A stretch of DNA of 64,000 bases. Origin: Candidatus Neomarinimicrobiota bacterium. Lineage in GTDB: Bacteria; Fidelibacterota; Marinisomatia; Marinisomatales; TCS55. Positions 45,026 to 54,002 of the stretch are shown here, piece by piece. A model generated the notes under the pieces. The model made no database searches, had not been told where the DNA came from, and was given only the letters and a program-made list of their open reading frames with translations. The DNA lies in contig JABIDL010000027.1 in NCBI GenBank assembly GCA_018651745.1, positions 1 to 64,000 of the forward strand. The letters are read 5' to 3'. Made by a program: the position numbers and the translations under genes. Every line of letters starts with the position of its first letter. Positions within the stretch are counted from its first letter, which is position 1.

Positions 45026-48000
45026 TTACGCCGTTTTCATCTTCTTTATCATAGTGCTTAAGCTTCCTAACTTTTCGATAGTAACTGAAATGACACCAAA
45101 TGACTCTTCAACCTTGCCTCTAAGAATAAATAGATTCTCCCATAATAGTAAGTCACCATATTTCTGAAAAGCTTCCGGAAAAAGAACACACTCATAAATA
45201 TCTGTTTCATCTTCTAATGTTAAAAATTCCATGGCGTCTCTATTCTTTACTGTCGCTGTTTCTTTTCTCGTGATATATACCCCGGCCAAGTGAATCGTTC
45301 GACCAATATAATTTGATAAGTCCCTTGCTTTACGCACACGATGATTAATCATTTCCAAATAAGGTTCTAATGGGTGTTCTGAAATCGGAAAGCCAAATGA
45401 TTCGATTTCTAATTGACGGCGATCTGCTTTGCTTAGCCTATTATACTGAAATTGACAGAGTGCGGTGTTTGAAGTAATATCACCATTTGCCATACTCAGG
45501 GTGGCGCCTGTATTGTTTTCTCCCAAACAATACCATACGGCACGGTAAGCAATTTCTTGATGAGATAATTCCGGTGCTAATGCAGAAAAACAACCCGCAT
45601 TTGTCAGAGCCATAACATCCGATAGATTGGGGTCAATGCGCATGAAAAAATCATCCAGAGAAGAAAAATAGCCAGCTTTTCGTTCATCTAATATTTCTTT
45701 GATTGTTTTTTCCTGCAGATTGCGAATACTCATAAATCCCATACGAATTTTATTTTTTCGACCTCGATATTCCATCCAACTTCTGTTTACATCCGGGGAC
45801 AAGATTTGAATTCCAAACCGACGTGCCTCACTGAGATATGCAAACGGCGAATAAAAACCGCCTTGATTTGAAATAACCGCCGCCAAAAACTCTGCTGGAA
45901 AATGGGCTTTGAGATATGCACACGTAAAAGAAAGCATGGCAAAAGATGCAGAATGGGGTTTGCAAAATGAATAACCCACAAAAGAACGAATCATACTCCA
46001 AATATCCTTAATAACGCCATCTTCATAACCGCGTTTTTTTGCACCTTGAAAAAACTTCTTTTCCCAATTTTTAATCAAGTGCTGCATTGCATCTCGGCTC
46101 ATGGTTTTACGCAAAGATTCTGCCTCCGCATACCCCATCCCCGCCATAACCTGGGCCGCCATGGATACTTGTTCTTCATATACCATAATGCCATAACTTT
46201 CTTTTAAAAAACCTAAATCTGGGTGTTTAATTTTCCATGGTTTTCCGTGGATTCTCTCCAGCATTATATGGGTAAAACGGTTCGCCGCCGGTCGAATAAT
46301 GGATGAATAAATCACCACATGTTCGAAATCCACTACACCGGCTTTGGCTAAGAGCTGCCGCGTAGCGGGACTTTCGATATAGAACACACCCATGGTTTTT
46401 CCACTCTTCATCAGTTCAGCTGTTTTTTCATCGTCAATCGGTTGGATTTTATGATAATCTAAATGTCGGTTTTTTGTTGCCGCTTCACCATAATTCAAAT
46501 TGATTTGTTTAATCGTATCCCGTACCACCGCCAGGCTGCGGTTGCCCAGAATATCAATTTTTAGAAGCCCCGAATCTTCCACCTGATCTTTTTCCCACTC
46601 TACAATTTGCACACCTTTGGGTGCCGTGAGTACCGGTACATATTTTCGGATTTCATCAGGAACAATCACCACGCCACCAGGATGGACAGATGGATGGCGA
46701 AAAGCACCCACTGCTTTTTCACTTTCCTTCAGGATTAATTCTAATGTTTCGTCCAGTTCTATATTTTCAAATCGAGGGTCGGTTTTTACCCAGTTCAGTA
46801 AATCCTTCCGGGATGCAACCCAACCAATCCGCTTGGTAATTGTATTAATTTCTTCATTGGATAGCCCATAGACTTTTGCCACTTCGCGAATCGCAGATCG
46901 TGGTTTCATAAAAACCTGACTACAGACCATTCCCGTTCGTTCGTTTCCATATTTTTTAAATACGTAATCCAAAATATCGTCTCGTTCATCCCATGGAAAA
47001 TCCACATCAATATCCGGCATATTACTTCGTTCGGGGTGGATAAAGCGTTCAAACTGAAGGTTATATTTAATGGGGTCCACCTGAGTGATTAATAAACAAT
47101 AACTCACAATGGATGCGGCGCCAGAACCCCGCCCGATGGTGGCGTGCGTTTGCTTCACAATATCTTCTACAACCAAAAAATATGGGGCAAATCCCTTGGC
47201 TGTAATCAACGCCAACTCATGGTCAATTCGTTTTTGAATTTCTGTCGTGACTTTTTTATAACGCTTTTGTGCGCCTGCCGCTACTTTTTCTTTCAATATT
47301 TGGTTGGACCGACGGGTATCTTTTAAGGATAAATAAGGGAAAATTGTATTCACAAACGACCAATCTCGTTTGCAGCGTTCCGCCAAATAGGCGCTGTTAT
47401 TGATGGCTTCCAAACTGTTGGGGAATCGTCGTACCATATCTTTCTCTGAGCAAAACCAGTGCTTGTCAGACTTGCAAGCATCTTCCGGAAGTTGGGATAA
47501 GGTTGTGTTCAAATCGATGGCACGTAATATGCGGTGTGTTGATCTATCTTCTTTTTTAAGAAAATACACATCGCCAGTAGCGATCATTTCTAATTTAAGT
47601 TTTTGAGATAATTCACCCATGGGTTTTTCTGCCATACCCGGACGTAATTCTACAAATAAGTGGCTATTGGGGATGTGTTGGCTCAAGGACGATAGTGTTA
47701 TTTTGTCATGAGATAATATAAATAACCCATCGGAATGTTTTTCTAAAACATCCGCTATAGATTGAGATGGGTTGTCGTGAACAGCCGAAGTGGCACGGCA
47801 GATGTTTTCATAGCCACCCTGGTTTTCTGCCAATAAAATAGCTTCGCCCTGATTGGTGATCAGGTTGACGCCGGCAAGGGGTTCTATCTCAGCGGCACGA
47901 GCGTGTTGGACAAAACGAATGAATCCCCATAAGCCATTGGTTTCTGTTAATGCCAGGTGGTTCATCCCTTGGTTGCGTGCCGCAGTGAGTAGCGCCGGTT

Positions 48001-48058
48001 GGGAAGCGGTTCCGGACATTCGGGAATAGTGGGAATGGACATTCAAATGCGTAAACAT
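45026..48058 (-). CDS. dnaE2: Error-prone DNA polymerase III alpha subunit, DnaE2/ImuC
   Basis: The protein has 1010 residues, about 150 shorter than replicative DnaE. The PHP domain (THLNVHSHYSRMSGTASQPA) has Asn at the first metal His position, unlike intact PHP domains. MPDIDVDFPWDERDDILDYV at about residue 346 gives two catalytic Asp; GYSFCKPHSASFAMLSF is a finger region, and an OB fold is at the C-terminus (GRTIHLAGVYITRKE). The context with LexA and an ImuB-like protein, rather than dnaB/dnaX, marks it as the mutagenic polymerase. imuB ends three bases upstream. Confidence 0.9.
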   Translation of the reverse strand: MFTHLNVHSHYSRMSGTASQPALLTAARNQGMNHLALTETNGLWGFIRFVQHARAAEIEPLAGVNLITNQGEAILLAENQGGYENICRATSAVHDNPSQSIADVLEKHSDGLFILSHDKITLSSLSQHIPNSHLFVELRPGMAEKPMGELSQKLKLEMIATGDVYFLKKEDRSTHRILRAIDLNTTLSQLPEDACKSDKHWFCSEKDMVRRFPNSLEAINNSAYLAERCKRDWSFVNTIFPYLSLKDTRRSNQILKEKVAAGAQKRYKKVTTEIQKRIDHELALITAKGFAPYFLVVEDIVKQTHATIGRGSGAASIVSYCLLITQVDPIKYNLQFERFIHPERSNMPDIDVDFPWDERDDILDYVFKKYGNERTGMVCSQVFMKPRSAIREVAKVYGLSNEEINTITKRIGWVASRKDLLNWVKTDPRFENIELDETLELILKESEKAVGAFRHPSVHPGGVVIVPDEIRKYVPVLTAPKGVQIVEWEKDQVEDSGLLKIDILGNRSLAVVRDTIKQINLNYGEAATKNRHLDYHKIQPIDDEKTAELMKSGKTMGVFYIESPATRQLLAKAGVVDFEHVVIYSSIIRPAANRFTHIMLERIHGKPWKIKHPDLGFLKESYGIMVYEEQVSMAAQVMAGMGYAEAESLRKTMSRDAMQHLIKNWEKKFFQGAKKRGYEDGVIKDIWSMIRSFVGYSFCKPHSASFAMLSFTCAYLKAHFPAEFLAAVISNQGGFYSPFAYLSEARRFGIQILSPDVNRSWMEYRGRKNKIRMGFMSIRNLQEKTIKEILDERKAGYFSSLDDFFMRIDPNLSDVMALTNAGCFSALAPELSHQEIAYRAVWYCLGENNTGATLSMANGDITSNTALCQFQYNRLSKADRRQLEIESFGFPISEHPLEPYLEMINHRVRKARDLSNYIGRTIHLAGVYITRKETATVKNRDAMEFLTLEDETDIYECVLFPEAFQKYGDLLLWENLFILRGKVEESFGVISVTIEKLGSLSTMIKKMKTA

Positions 48059-48061
48059 GGT

Positions 48062-49204
48062 TCATTGAGGACTTTCCATATTTGTATTATTGTACTTCTT
48101 TCTGAGAATATCCATGGCAAAGGAAATACGATCTTGTTCTGTATCTTTTTCAAACAATTCCATCTGGTTGGCGACCTGAGCAAAACCAGACAAATCTAAT
48201 AAAATGGATCGAATACGATTTCGGCGAATGTTTGCTTTTTCAAACAACTGCCATGATTCAGTTAAAATTGTTGCATCATTATTGTTTAAATATTGTCCAT
48301 GAGTTTCATATTTAAATCCATCTGTATAATGGATTTCTACCCGAACTTTTTTTGCAATCTGGGACCGTTGCCTGAGTTTAAATGCCACCTGATCTGATAG
48401 CCGTTTCACCTCCGACCATAATATACTTGTATCATTCGTATCTTCTGCCAAAACGACCTGCTCCACGATATGATCTTTCATAGCTGGGGGGCGCACCACG
48501 GATAAATCTTGTCCGTGGACTTCTCGGAAAAGAGGTAATGCATACCGTCCAAACAATCTCCGGGCATTGGCTGCTGAATTCACAAGTGATTGAATTTGTC
48601 TCACTTGGTTCAAAATCAAAAACTTGATCAGTTTCCAAATCGATGGCTCATGAACAATGGGAATGACCGGCGTATCCAAGGGGGATAAAAATTGAGCCTC
48701 ATTCCCTGCCATGATACGATAAATTGTATCGGGAACAACCGATGTAGAAATACGGCTCACCAGTTTGTTCTGACTGATACCCAAAATAGGATTAAGCCCA
48801 ACCTGATCTTGAACCAGTTTTGATATGTTTGACCCCGCTTGTTTATGACTTTTATAGATGCGTTCCATGCCAGTCATATCCATATAGAACTTGCCGTAGC
48901 CAGCGGGTTCTACAATAGGGGTAAATCGCTGAACAGTGGCATAGACATATTGATTCAGTCGTCCATAAAGCGATGGGTTGTATGGCAAAAACTGGGCACC
49001 ATGGCTCATTTTCCGGGCCAAAGAGACCTTCATCCCTCGACATAAACCTTCATCTTTTGCTTCTTTAGACACAGATACCACCGTACTATTTTGATGATGA
49101 GAAGAAATAATGGCAATGGGGCGCGTGCGTAGAGATGCATCCAGCCGGCGCTCGGCCTGCAGTTCAAAATCTTTTAGACGAAGGTGAAATACAGTGGGGT
49201 GCAT
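48062..49204 (-). CDS. imuB: ImuB-like, probably non-catalytic Y-family polymerase homologue
   Basis: The protein has 380 residues with palm-finger (1-170), thumb and little-finger (about 245-340) domains. Where DinB has HIDMDAFFA this protein has HLRLKDFELQAE, and where DinB has SVDEAFLDLTG it has GYGKFYMDMTG, so the three metal-binding acids are missing. ANQMELF at about 346-351 fits the clamp-binding consensus Q-x-x-L-F. The combination of no active site and a clamp peptide is the defining property of ImuB, which brings DnaE2 to the sliding clamp. No imuA lies between lexA and imuB. Confidence 0.85.
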   Translation of the reverse strand: MHPTVFHLRLKDFELQAERRLDASLRTRPIAIISSHHQNSTVVSVSKEAKDEGLCRGMKVSLARKMSHGAQFLPYNPSLYGRLNQYVYATVQRFTPIVEPAGYGKFYMDMTGMERIYKSHKQAGSNISKLVQDQVGLNPILGISQNKLVSRISTSVVPDTIYRIMAGNEAQFLSPLDTPVIPIVHEPSIWKLIKFLILNQVRQIQSLVNSAANARRLFGRYALPLFREVHGQDLSVVRPPAMKDHIVEQVVLAEDTNDTSILWSEVKRLSDQVAFKLRQRSQIAKKVRVEIHYTDGFKYETHGQYLNNNDATILTESWQLFEKANIRRNRIRSILLDLSGFAQVANQMELFEKDTEQDRISFAMDILRKKYNNTNMESPQ

Positions 49205-49279
49205 ACTTTAAACACGAAGCGCACCAAGTATACATTTTTCAACCAAAGTATCCGGACGCAGTTCTATATTTATGTTTCA

Positions 49280-49882
49280 TTAATATTCCCGAAAGGAATA
49301 GAGAAGCACGCCGTTAATTTTGAAATGATCTGTTTTATGAACCATAATCACAGGGTAATTCGGATTACGGGGATGAAGTTCCACATGTCCATTGGTGGGT
49401 TGATAACGCTTGAGCGTGGCCTCACCATTAATAAGGGCCACAACAATCTGCCCCGGATTTGCTTCCGCAGATTTCCGCACAATAATATAATCGCCATCTT
49501 CAATGTGATCTCCCACCATAGAATCACCTTTGACCTGAAGTACAAAATTATCCGGGTGAATAAAAGGCGTTGGCACAGAAATCGATTCTGCATTTTCCAG
49601 CGCTTCGATGGGTTCCCCTGCAGCAATTAAACCCAACAATGGCAGGCGGGCCGGTGTGGCGTGATCCTCATGAGTGAGGGCTAAAGCCCGCTTGCCGTTA
49701 GGTCCTTTGGAACGATCAAGATGGCCGTTGTGAGTCAGGGCATTGACATACCAGTGAACCGTCCCCAAAGATGCAAATCCCATGCCATTCATAATTTCTT
49801 CATAAGAAGGGGCTTGGCCGTATTCAACAGTATAACGTTGAACAAAGCTCAAAAACTTTTGCTGTTTGAATGATAAAGTCAT
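49280..49882 (-). CDS. lexA: LexA repressor
   Basis: The 200-residue protein begins with a winged helix (SFKQQKFLSFVQRYTVEYGQ; PSYEEIMNGMGFASLGTVHW). The self-cleavage site is the Ala-Gly bond of IAAGEPIEAL (about residue 88). Ser of QVKGDSMVGDHIEDGDYIIV and Lys of GEATLKRYQ are the catalytic pair. RecA filament on ssDNA stimulates self-cleavage, releasing SOS genes. It is the first gene of lexA-imuB-dnaE2 in one direction, 75 bases before imuB, and probably represses itself via the palindrome at 49903-49934. Confidence 0.95.
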   Translation of the reverse strand: MTLSFKQQKFLSFVQRYTVEYGQAPSYEEIMNGMGFASLGTVHWYVNALTHNGHLDRSKGPNGKRALALTHEDHATPARLPLLGLIAAGEPIEALENAESISVPTPFIHPDNFVLQVKGDSMVGDHIEDGDYIIVRKSAEANPGQIVVALINGEATLKRYQPTNGHVELHPRNPNYPVIMVHKTDHFKINGVLLYSFREY

Positions 49883-49902
49883 TTGATTATTTAATCTTTA
49901 AT

Positions 49903-49934
49903 TCCCGTAAGTTACTCGTAAGTATATTACGGGA
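49903..49934. promoter_or_regulatory. Candidate LexA operator (inverted repeat with GTAA/TTAC half-sites)
   Basis: Eight-base perfect arms TCCCGTAA and TTACGGGA are separated by 16 bases. The interior adds TTAC and GTAA copies, so GTAA/TTAC half-sites occur five times in 32 bases. It begins 21 bases upstream of the lexA start. It does not match the E. coli or B. subtilis SOS boxes. Function as an operator is inferred from position. Confidence 0.5.
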
Positions 49935-50023
49935 TAAAAAAAATATATACAAGTATTTTTTCTTTTTCTACTTTCGGATACCGTCATTCTAATCGAACTT
50001 CTACATCAAGTTTGAGATCAAAA

Positions 50024-50770
50024 ATGACTACGCTCGTACTACTTCGTCATGGCGAGAGCCAATGGAATCTGGAAAATCGTTTTACCGGTTGGACTGATGT
50101 AGGTCTAACTCTGCGCGGGCAAGACGAAGCAAAATCCTCCGGGCGAATCTTGAAAGAGGATGGATATAAATTTGATGTGATTCACACATCTGTTTTGACG
50201 CGCGCAATCCGCACGATGGAATTATGTTTGGACGCAATGAATCTGAAAGATATTCCAATTTATTATCATTGGCGTCTGAATGAACGGCATTACGGCGCAC
50301 TCCAAGGACTTAACAAAGCTGAGACCGCTGAAGAATACGGCGAAGAGCAAGTCCATATATGGCGCCGAAGTTATACCACATCGCCTCCAAAACTGGATTT
50401 TGATGATGAGCGCCATCCGCGGTTTGCCGATCTTTACAAAAATTTTGCGCCTGAAGAATTGCCGGCATCAGAGTGCCTTAAAGATACAGTAGAACGATTT
50501 TTGCCTTACTGGCACGACCAGATTGCACCCGATGTTAAATCCGGGAAACGAATATTAATTGTGGCTCATGGGAATTCGCTTCGAGCTCTGGTAAAATACT
50601 TGGATAATATTTCGGATGAAGAAATTGTTGACTTAAATATCCCGACCGGCGTTCCGTTGGTATATGAGCTTGCTGAAGATTTGAAACCCATCAATCATTA
50701 TTATTTAGGGGATCAGGATGCTATTGCTGAAAAAGCCGCCGCCGTTGCTGCGCAGGGAAAAACGAGGTAA
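50024..50770 (+). CDS. gpmA: 2,3-bisphosphoglycerate-dependent phosphoglycerate mutase
   Basis: The protein has 248 residues from ATG 50024; an in-frame TTG at 50012 would only add four residues. [19 protein letters not shown] has the phospho-His, [16 protein letters not shown] the substrate site with Glu, and [16 protein letters not shown] the second His. It interconverts 3- and 2-phosphoglycerate in glycolysis/gluconeogenesis. It is divergent from lexA and ends 11 bases from the end of the rhodanese gene. Confidence 0.96.
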   Translation: MTTLVLLRHGESQWNLENRFTGWTDVGLTLRGQDEAKSSGRILKEDGYKFDVIHTSVLTRAIRTMELCLDAMNLKDIPIYYHWRLNERHYGALQGLNKAETAEEYGEEQVHIWRRSYTTSPPKLDFDDERHPRFADLYKNFAPEELPASECLKDTVERFLPYWHDQIAPDVKSGKRILIVAHGNSLRALVKYLDNISDEEIVDLNIPTGVPLVYELAEDLKPINHYYLGDQDAIAEKAAAVAAQGKTR

Positions 50771-50781
50771 CCAACTAGATA

Positions 50782-51402
50782 TCAACACCCTCCCTCTGGC
50801 GCTTTCTTTTTCTTTCTTTGTTTAATTTTTGGCTTGGTTATTTTTGTTTTTGTTGAAGTTGTTTTAGATATTCCTCCACTCCCAAAATACTGACTGGCCC
50901 CTTTTCTGAATTCATATTTTGCAATTTCATCATCCGGCGATGTGGACTTCGGTTTATTGGGATTTAAAATTGTTTCTGTCCAATAATTCAATCCGCCCAT
51001 TAATACCGTATTGTTTTCATAGCCAAGTTGTCGAGATATCATCCAAGCTTCGTGGGCCCGTGTTGTACCATTAGAATAAAGAATGTTCATTTTAATATCC
51101 TGATCTAAAAAATCAACCCATTCATCATCCAATAATTGATTTAGCGGAATATTAATCGCACCATCTAAATGAAAATTTTGAAATTCATCTCTAGATCGTA
51201 TATCGATAAGTTGAATGGATGGATCATTGTTGATTAACCATTCTGCAAGCTCATCCGGATGAATAAGTTCAGACCCATATTGTACCTCATTCAACATTTC
51301 TGAAGCTGTAAGTCGAAATGGTTTTGTGGTATTTTCCGGCACAAATGCAATGATAAGTCCAAATCCTAATAGCACGGCCGTAAGTTTATTTCGAGGTGTC
51401 AT
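50782..51402 (-). CDS. Membrane-anchored rhodanese-like protein, active-site Cys replaced by Ser, C-terminal Gly-Gly-Cys
   Basis: The 206-residue protein has an N-terminal membrane anchor or signal (KLTAVLLGFGLIIAFV). The rhodanese fold (about residues 45-145) shows LIDIRSRDEFQNFHLDGAIN and GGLNYW. The catalytic loop reads YSNGTTRA, with Ser110 where sulfurtransferases have Cys. A basic tail of about 40 residues (KTKITKPKIKQRKKKKAPEG) ends in GGC, the only Cys I see. It probably faces the periplasm. It is last in the sulfur operon. A Cys-ended flexible tail is reminiscent of the SoxY GGCGG arm, so a sulfur-carrier role is possible but inferred. Confidence 0.85.
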   Translation of the reverse strand: MTPRNKLTAVLLGFGLIIAFVPENTTKPFRLTASEMLNEVQYGSELIHPDELAEWLINNDPSIQLIDIRSRDEFQNFHLDGAINIPLNQLLDDEWVDFLDQDIKMNILYSNGTTRAHEAWMISRQLGYENNTVLMGGLNYWTETILNPNKPKSTSPDDEIAKYEFRKGASQYFGSGGISKTTSTKTKITKPKIKQRKKKKAPEGGC

Positions 51403-51404
51403 GG

Positions 51405-51995
51405 TTAATACTCCTCTCTTGGAAATTTTTTCTCAGCAATTTCAGCAATCCAAAACATAATTAAAGCCGCAATAATTACGAAAAAAGTCAGGAATCCTTG
51501 AGAAATACCCAAAATTTTAGATAGTTTTATCTGACCAAGGTATTCCGCCATATAGAGTGATTTGATCATGGGATAAAATTCGCCAAAAACGAAAATTCCT
51601 ATAAAAATACCACCGACAAACACCATGGCATCAATTTTACCAATGGCTGCTGCACATACACTTGTTCCCGGGCAGAATCCACCTATGATAAATCCAGCGC
51701 CCATAATAATGCCGCCAACTATCGCTGACCATAAGTATGTGGGGTTGACCCATACCAAGTTCAAATCAATCCAGTCAAACAAGCTAAAATAGAGCAACCC
51801 AAGCATGCCTGTAACTGCAGCGGTAAAAAATACTTTTAAAACAACAGCATCATATCCGTAAAAAACACCTGCAAGTTTTCGGCTTGAGGAGAACCCTGCT
51901 TGTTCTAATATAAACCCAAATCCAATTCCTACAGCAAAGGCTATAAAAAAATTCCATCCCTCACCAATAACTTCTTGGGGTATTAAAGGTCCCAT
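51405..51995 (-). CDS. YeeE/YedE-family sulfur-transport membrane protein (second copy)
   Basis: This protein has about 196 residues from ATG 51995 with GGAG upstream; the longer frame to 52055 would overlap the neighbouring gene. About five membrane helices. The GFCPGTSVCAAAIGKIDA segment holds the conserved Cys of the family in a membrane-reentrant site (about residues 106-123). An earlier conserved motif is GFGFILEQAGFSSSRKLAGV. Relatives such as TsuA carry thiosulfate. With the upstream gene it makes a pair of half-size proteins that could form one transporter. It follows ten bases after the other copy, before the rhodanese gene. Confidence 0.88.
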   Translation of the reverse strand: MGPLIPQEVIGEGWNFFIAFAVGIGFGFILEQAGFSSSRKLAGVFYGYDAVVLKVFFTAAVTGMLGLLYFSLFDWIDLNLVWVNPTYLWSAIVGGIIMGAGFIIGGFCPGTSVCAAAIGKIDAMVFVGGIFIGIFVFGEFYPMIKSLYMAEYLGQIKLSKILGISQGFLTFFVIIAALIMFWIAEIAEKKFPREEY

Positions 51996-52005
51996 AATTA
52001 ATCTC

Positions 52006-52515
52006 CTAAATCCAATTTTTTCTAAAAAAGTATGCCAATGCGAAAGCAGTGCCAAAAATAGCCATCATCGTTACAAACCCCGCCAAAGACAGAACAGCCA
52101 TCCCAGTAAGAGCGGAACCGCTTGTGCAGCCGCGACCCAATTGACTACCGAATCCAAAAAGAATACCGCCAATGCCGGCCAACATAAGGCGCTTATTTGA
52201 TGTAATTTTAGGACTATGCTCTACTTTCAATTTCAATCTACCCGCCAAAGCGCCTGATAGGAATCCCCCTACAATCACACCCAATATTTCATATACCAAC
52301 CAAGAATTTAGTGGATTCTTTCCTTCGCCCGTATATTTACTATAATATTCAGAATTGGATGCATGATCAGAGGCAACCATTTCTACTGCTGTAACCACAA
52401 CGCTTTTTACAGCACCACTGGCACCCAAGCCTCGCCCTGAAAAATAAAATGCAGATAGGAGGACCAGCCCCAATAGGACACCTGCAAGGTAGGGATTCAT
52501 ATATTTTGTTTTCAT
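52006..52515 (-). CDS. YeeE/YedE-family sulfur-transport membrane protein (first copy)
   Basis: The 169-residue protein has four to five membrane helices (about 8-28, 70-92, 108-125, 130-150). LFGFGSQLGRGCTSGSALTG carries the family cysteine. A periplasmic loop of about 40 residues (ASDHASNSEYYSKYTGEG) follows the first helix. It probably pairs with the downstream copy to import or export a sulfur species, e.g. thiosulfate or sulfide-derived sulfur. It sits ten bases after the NrfD gene. Confidence 0.87.
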   Translation of the reverse strand: MKTKYMNPYLAGVLLGLVLLSAFYFSGRGLGASGAVKSVVVTAVEMVASDHASNSEYYSKYTGEGKNPLNSWLVYEILGVIVGGFLSGALAGRLKLKVEHSPKITSNKRLMLAGIGGILFGFGSQLGRGCTSGSALTGMAVLSLAGFVTMMAIFGTAFALAYFFRKNWI

Positions 52516-52525
52516 ACTTTTCTCC

Positions 52526-53464
52526 TTAATAGAGCCAGCGACTTGCTTGACCCGCTTCGACTACAATAAACCGAAGCATAATGCTTCCAAATAATATCAA
52601 TAGTGCCGGTATATAGGCAGGTACTGTCTTTTTCTTTAATTCTATAACTTCAAGGATTACAGGTACAATCAATCCAAAACCAACAACAAAAACCCAAAAA
52701 CGAACTGTATATTCCCCACCTAAAAAGAGTTTTGCTGCTTCAATATGCACCTGCGTGCCCGCTAATAATCCCATAAATAAATGAGTAATTAAAAACAACT
52801 CTACTCCAATTAACATAAGATCTATTCTTGTAAACAAATGTCGTTCTTTTGATTTTGAAAAAAGAATAATGAAAGCCGTTCCTGCTGATAATCCAGATGT
52901 AAGGAAAAGGGGGCCCATTATGGCTGAATTCCAAAATGGCCTCGCGTTGAATGCCGATAATAATATACCCGTGTAAAGCCCCAATACAATTGCCAATACC
53001 ATCATTATCCAGGCAATAATATTTCGAAATGATATAAATTTATCTATTATTATTTGTAACCATTGGTATTTCCAATCCCAATTAGGGAAAGCCTCTTCGA
53101 CCCAACTGGCTGACCAAATCACAGATAGTGGCGTTATAACGAGCAATGTCCACGCGCCCCAACTCATAGGCGACTCCCAACGAATATTTGTATATAATTG
53201 CCAAAAATAAAGCTTATGGCTTAAATCAAGAAAAAGTGCAAATAACCCAACACCAAGCAAAATGGGTGTAATCATCGGCGCAATCATAACAGCAATTGGA
53301 AATTCTTTTGATTTTCCTCGAATGGCATAAAGAGCGGAAAAAAATAAAATCCCAGCCACTAACCCCCCAATAAAAAGATAGAGCGGAATTTCCCAATGCC
53401 AAACATGCAACACTGGATCAATCTCCGGATTCATTCTACCGCTTACAATTATTTCTTCTATCAT
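52526..53464 (-). CDS. NrfD/PsrC-family membrane subunit
   Basis: The 312-residue protein has eight or nine membrane helices. Typical features: VWHWEIPLYLFIGGLVAGIL at residues 23-42, FWNSAIMGPLFLTSGLSAGT, and the GLIVPVILEVIEL segment. Family members bind quinone and anchor the catalytic subunits of polysulfide or thiosulfate reductases. In this gene order (molybdopterin subunit, Fe-S subunit, NrfD) it should carry electrons between the quinone pool and the periplasmic enzyme; the direction is not fixed by sequence. Confidence 0.92.
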   Translation of the reverse strand: MIEEIIVSGRMNPEIDPVLHVWHWEIPLYLFIGGLVAGILFFSALYAIRGKSKEFPIAVMIAPMITPILLGVGLFALFLDLSHKLYFWQLYTNIRWESPMSWGAWTLLVITPLSVIWSASWVEEAFPNWDWKYQWLQIIIDKFISFRNIIAWIMMVLAIVLGLYTGILLSAFNARPFWNSAIMGPLFLTSGLSAGTAFIILFSKSKERHLFTRIDLMLIGVELFLITHLFMGLLAGTQVHIEAAKLFLGGEYTVRFWVFVVGFGLIVPVILEVIELKKKTVPAYIPALLILFGSIMLRFIVVEAGQASRWLY

Positions 53465-53468
53465 AATA

Positions 53469-54002
53469 TTATATCAAATAGTATATGTTTGGTTCAGTCC
53501 CGGCTTCTGGAATAAGTGTTTTCCATTTTCGTTTTTTCAATAATTTTGAAATATCACTATTGGGGTCATCAGTATCTCCAAAATACATACATTTTGTAGG
53601 GCAGACCTCAACGCAAGCAGGATCTTCTCCTTTTTCAACTTTATGAATACAAAAGGTGCATTTATCCACATGCCCTTCTGGGTGAATATATCTTGCATCA
53701 TATGGGCAAGAGGCAATGCACGCCTTACATCCAATACACTGGTCAGGATCGACAAGAACTATCCCACCTTCAACTATATGGCTTGCTTCCGTTGGACAGC
53801 AACGTACACAAGGCGCATTGGTACAATGGTTACATCGTTCACTCCGCATCTCCATCGATAAATCAGGATATGTTCCAGAAGTCGCTTCCACGACCCAATC
53901 TCGACAAAAACCATCTGGCACATTATTTTCAATTTGGCATGCTACAACACAATCGCTACACCCAACACATTTTTTCGTATCGATGGCCATGGCATAACGC
54001 AT
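53469..54002 (-). CDS. 4Fe-4S ferredoxin-type electron-transfer subunit (PsrB/PhsB/NrfC-like)
   Basis: The protein has 177 residues and 16 cluster cysteines in four motifs: CVGCSDCVVAC, CNHCTNAPCVRCCP, CIGCKACIASCPY and CTFCIHKVEKGEDPACVEVC. This is the usual four-cluster layout of PsrB-type subunits. It has no signal peptide and is expected to be exported with the Tat-bearing partner. It passes electrons between the NrfD quinone site and the molybdopterin subunit. Its ATG overlaps the stop of that partner by one base. Confidence 0.96.
   Translation of the reverse strand: MRYAMAIDTKKCVGCSDCVVACQIENNVPDGFCRDWVVEATSGTYPDLSMEMRSERCNHCTNAPCVRCCPTEASHIVEGGIVLVDPDQCIGCKACIASCPYDARYIHPEGHVDKCTFCIHKVEKGEDPACVEVCPTKCMYFGDTDDPNSDISKLLKKRKWKTLIPEAGTEPNIYYLI

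Noticed and set aside
49990-50010. CGAAC near the lexA-gpmA gap as a B. subtilis-type SOS box
   Set aside because: The second half-site GTTCG is missing after the four-base gap, so only half the box is present. An E. coli CTGT-N8-ACAG box was also not found.
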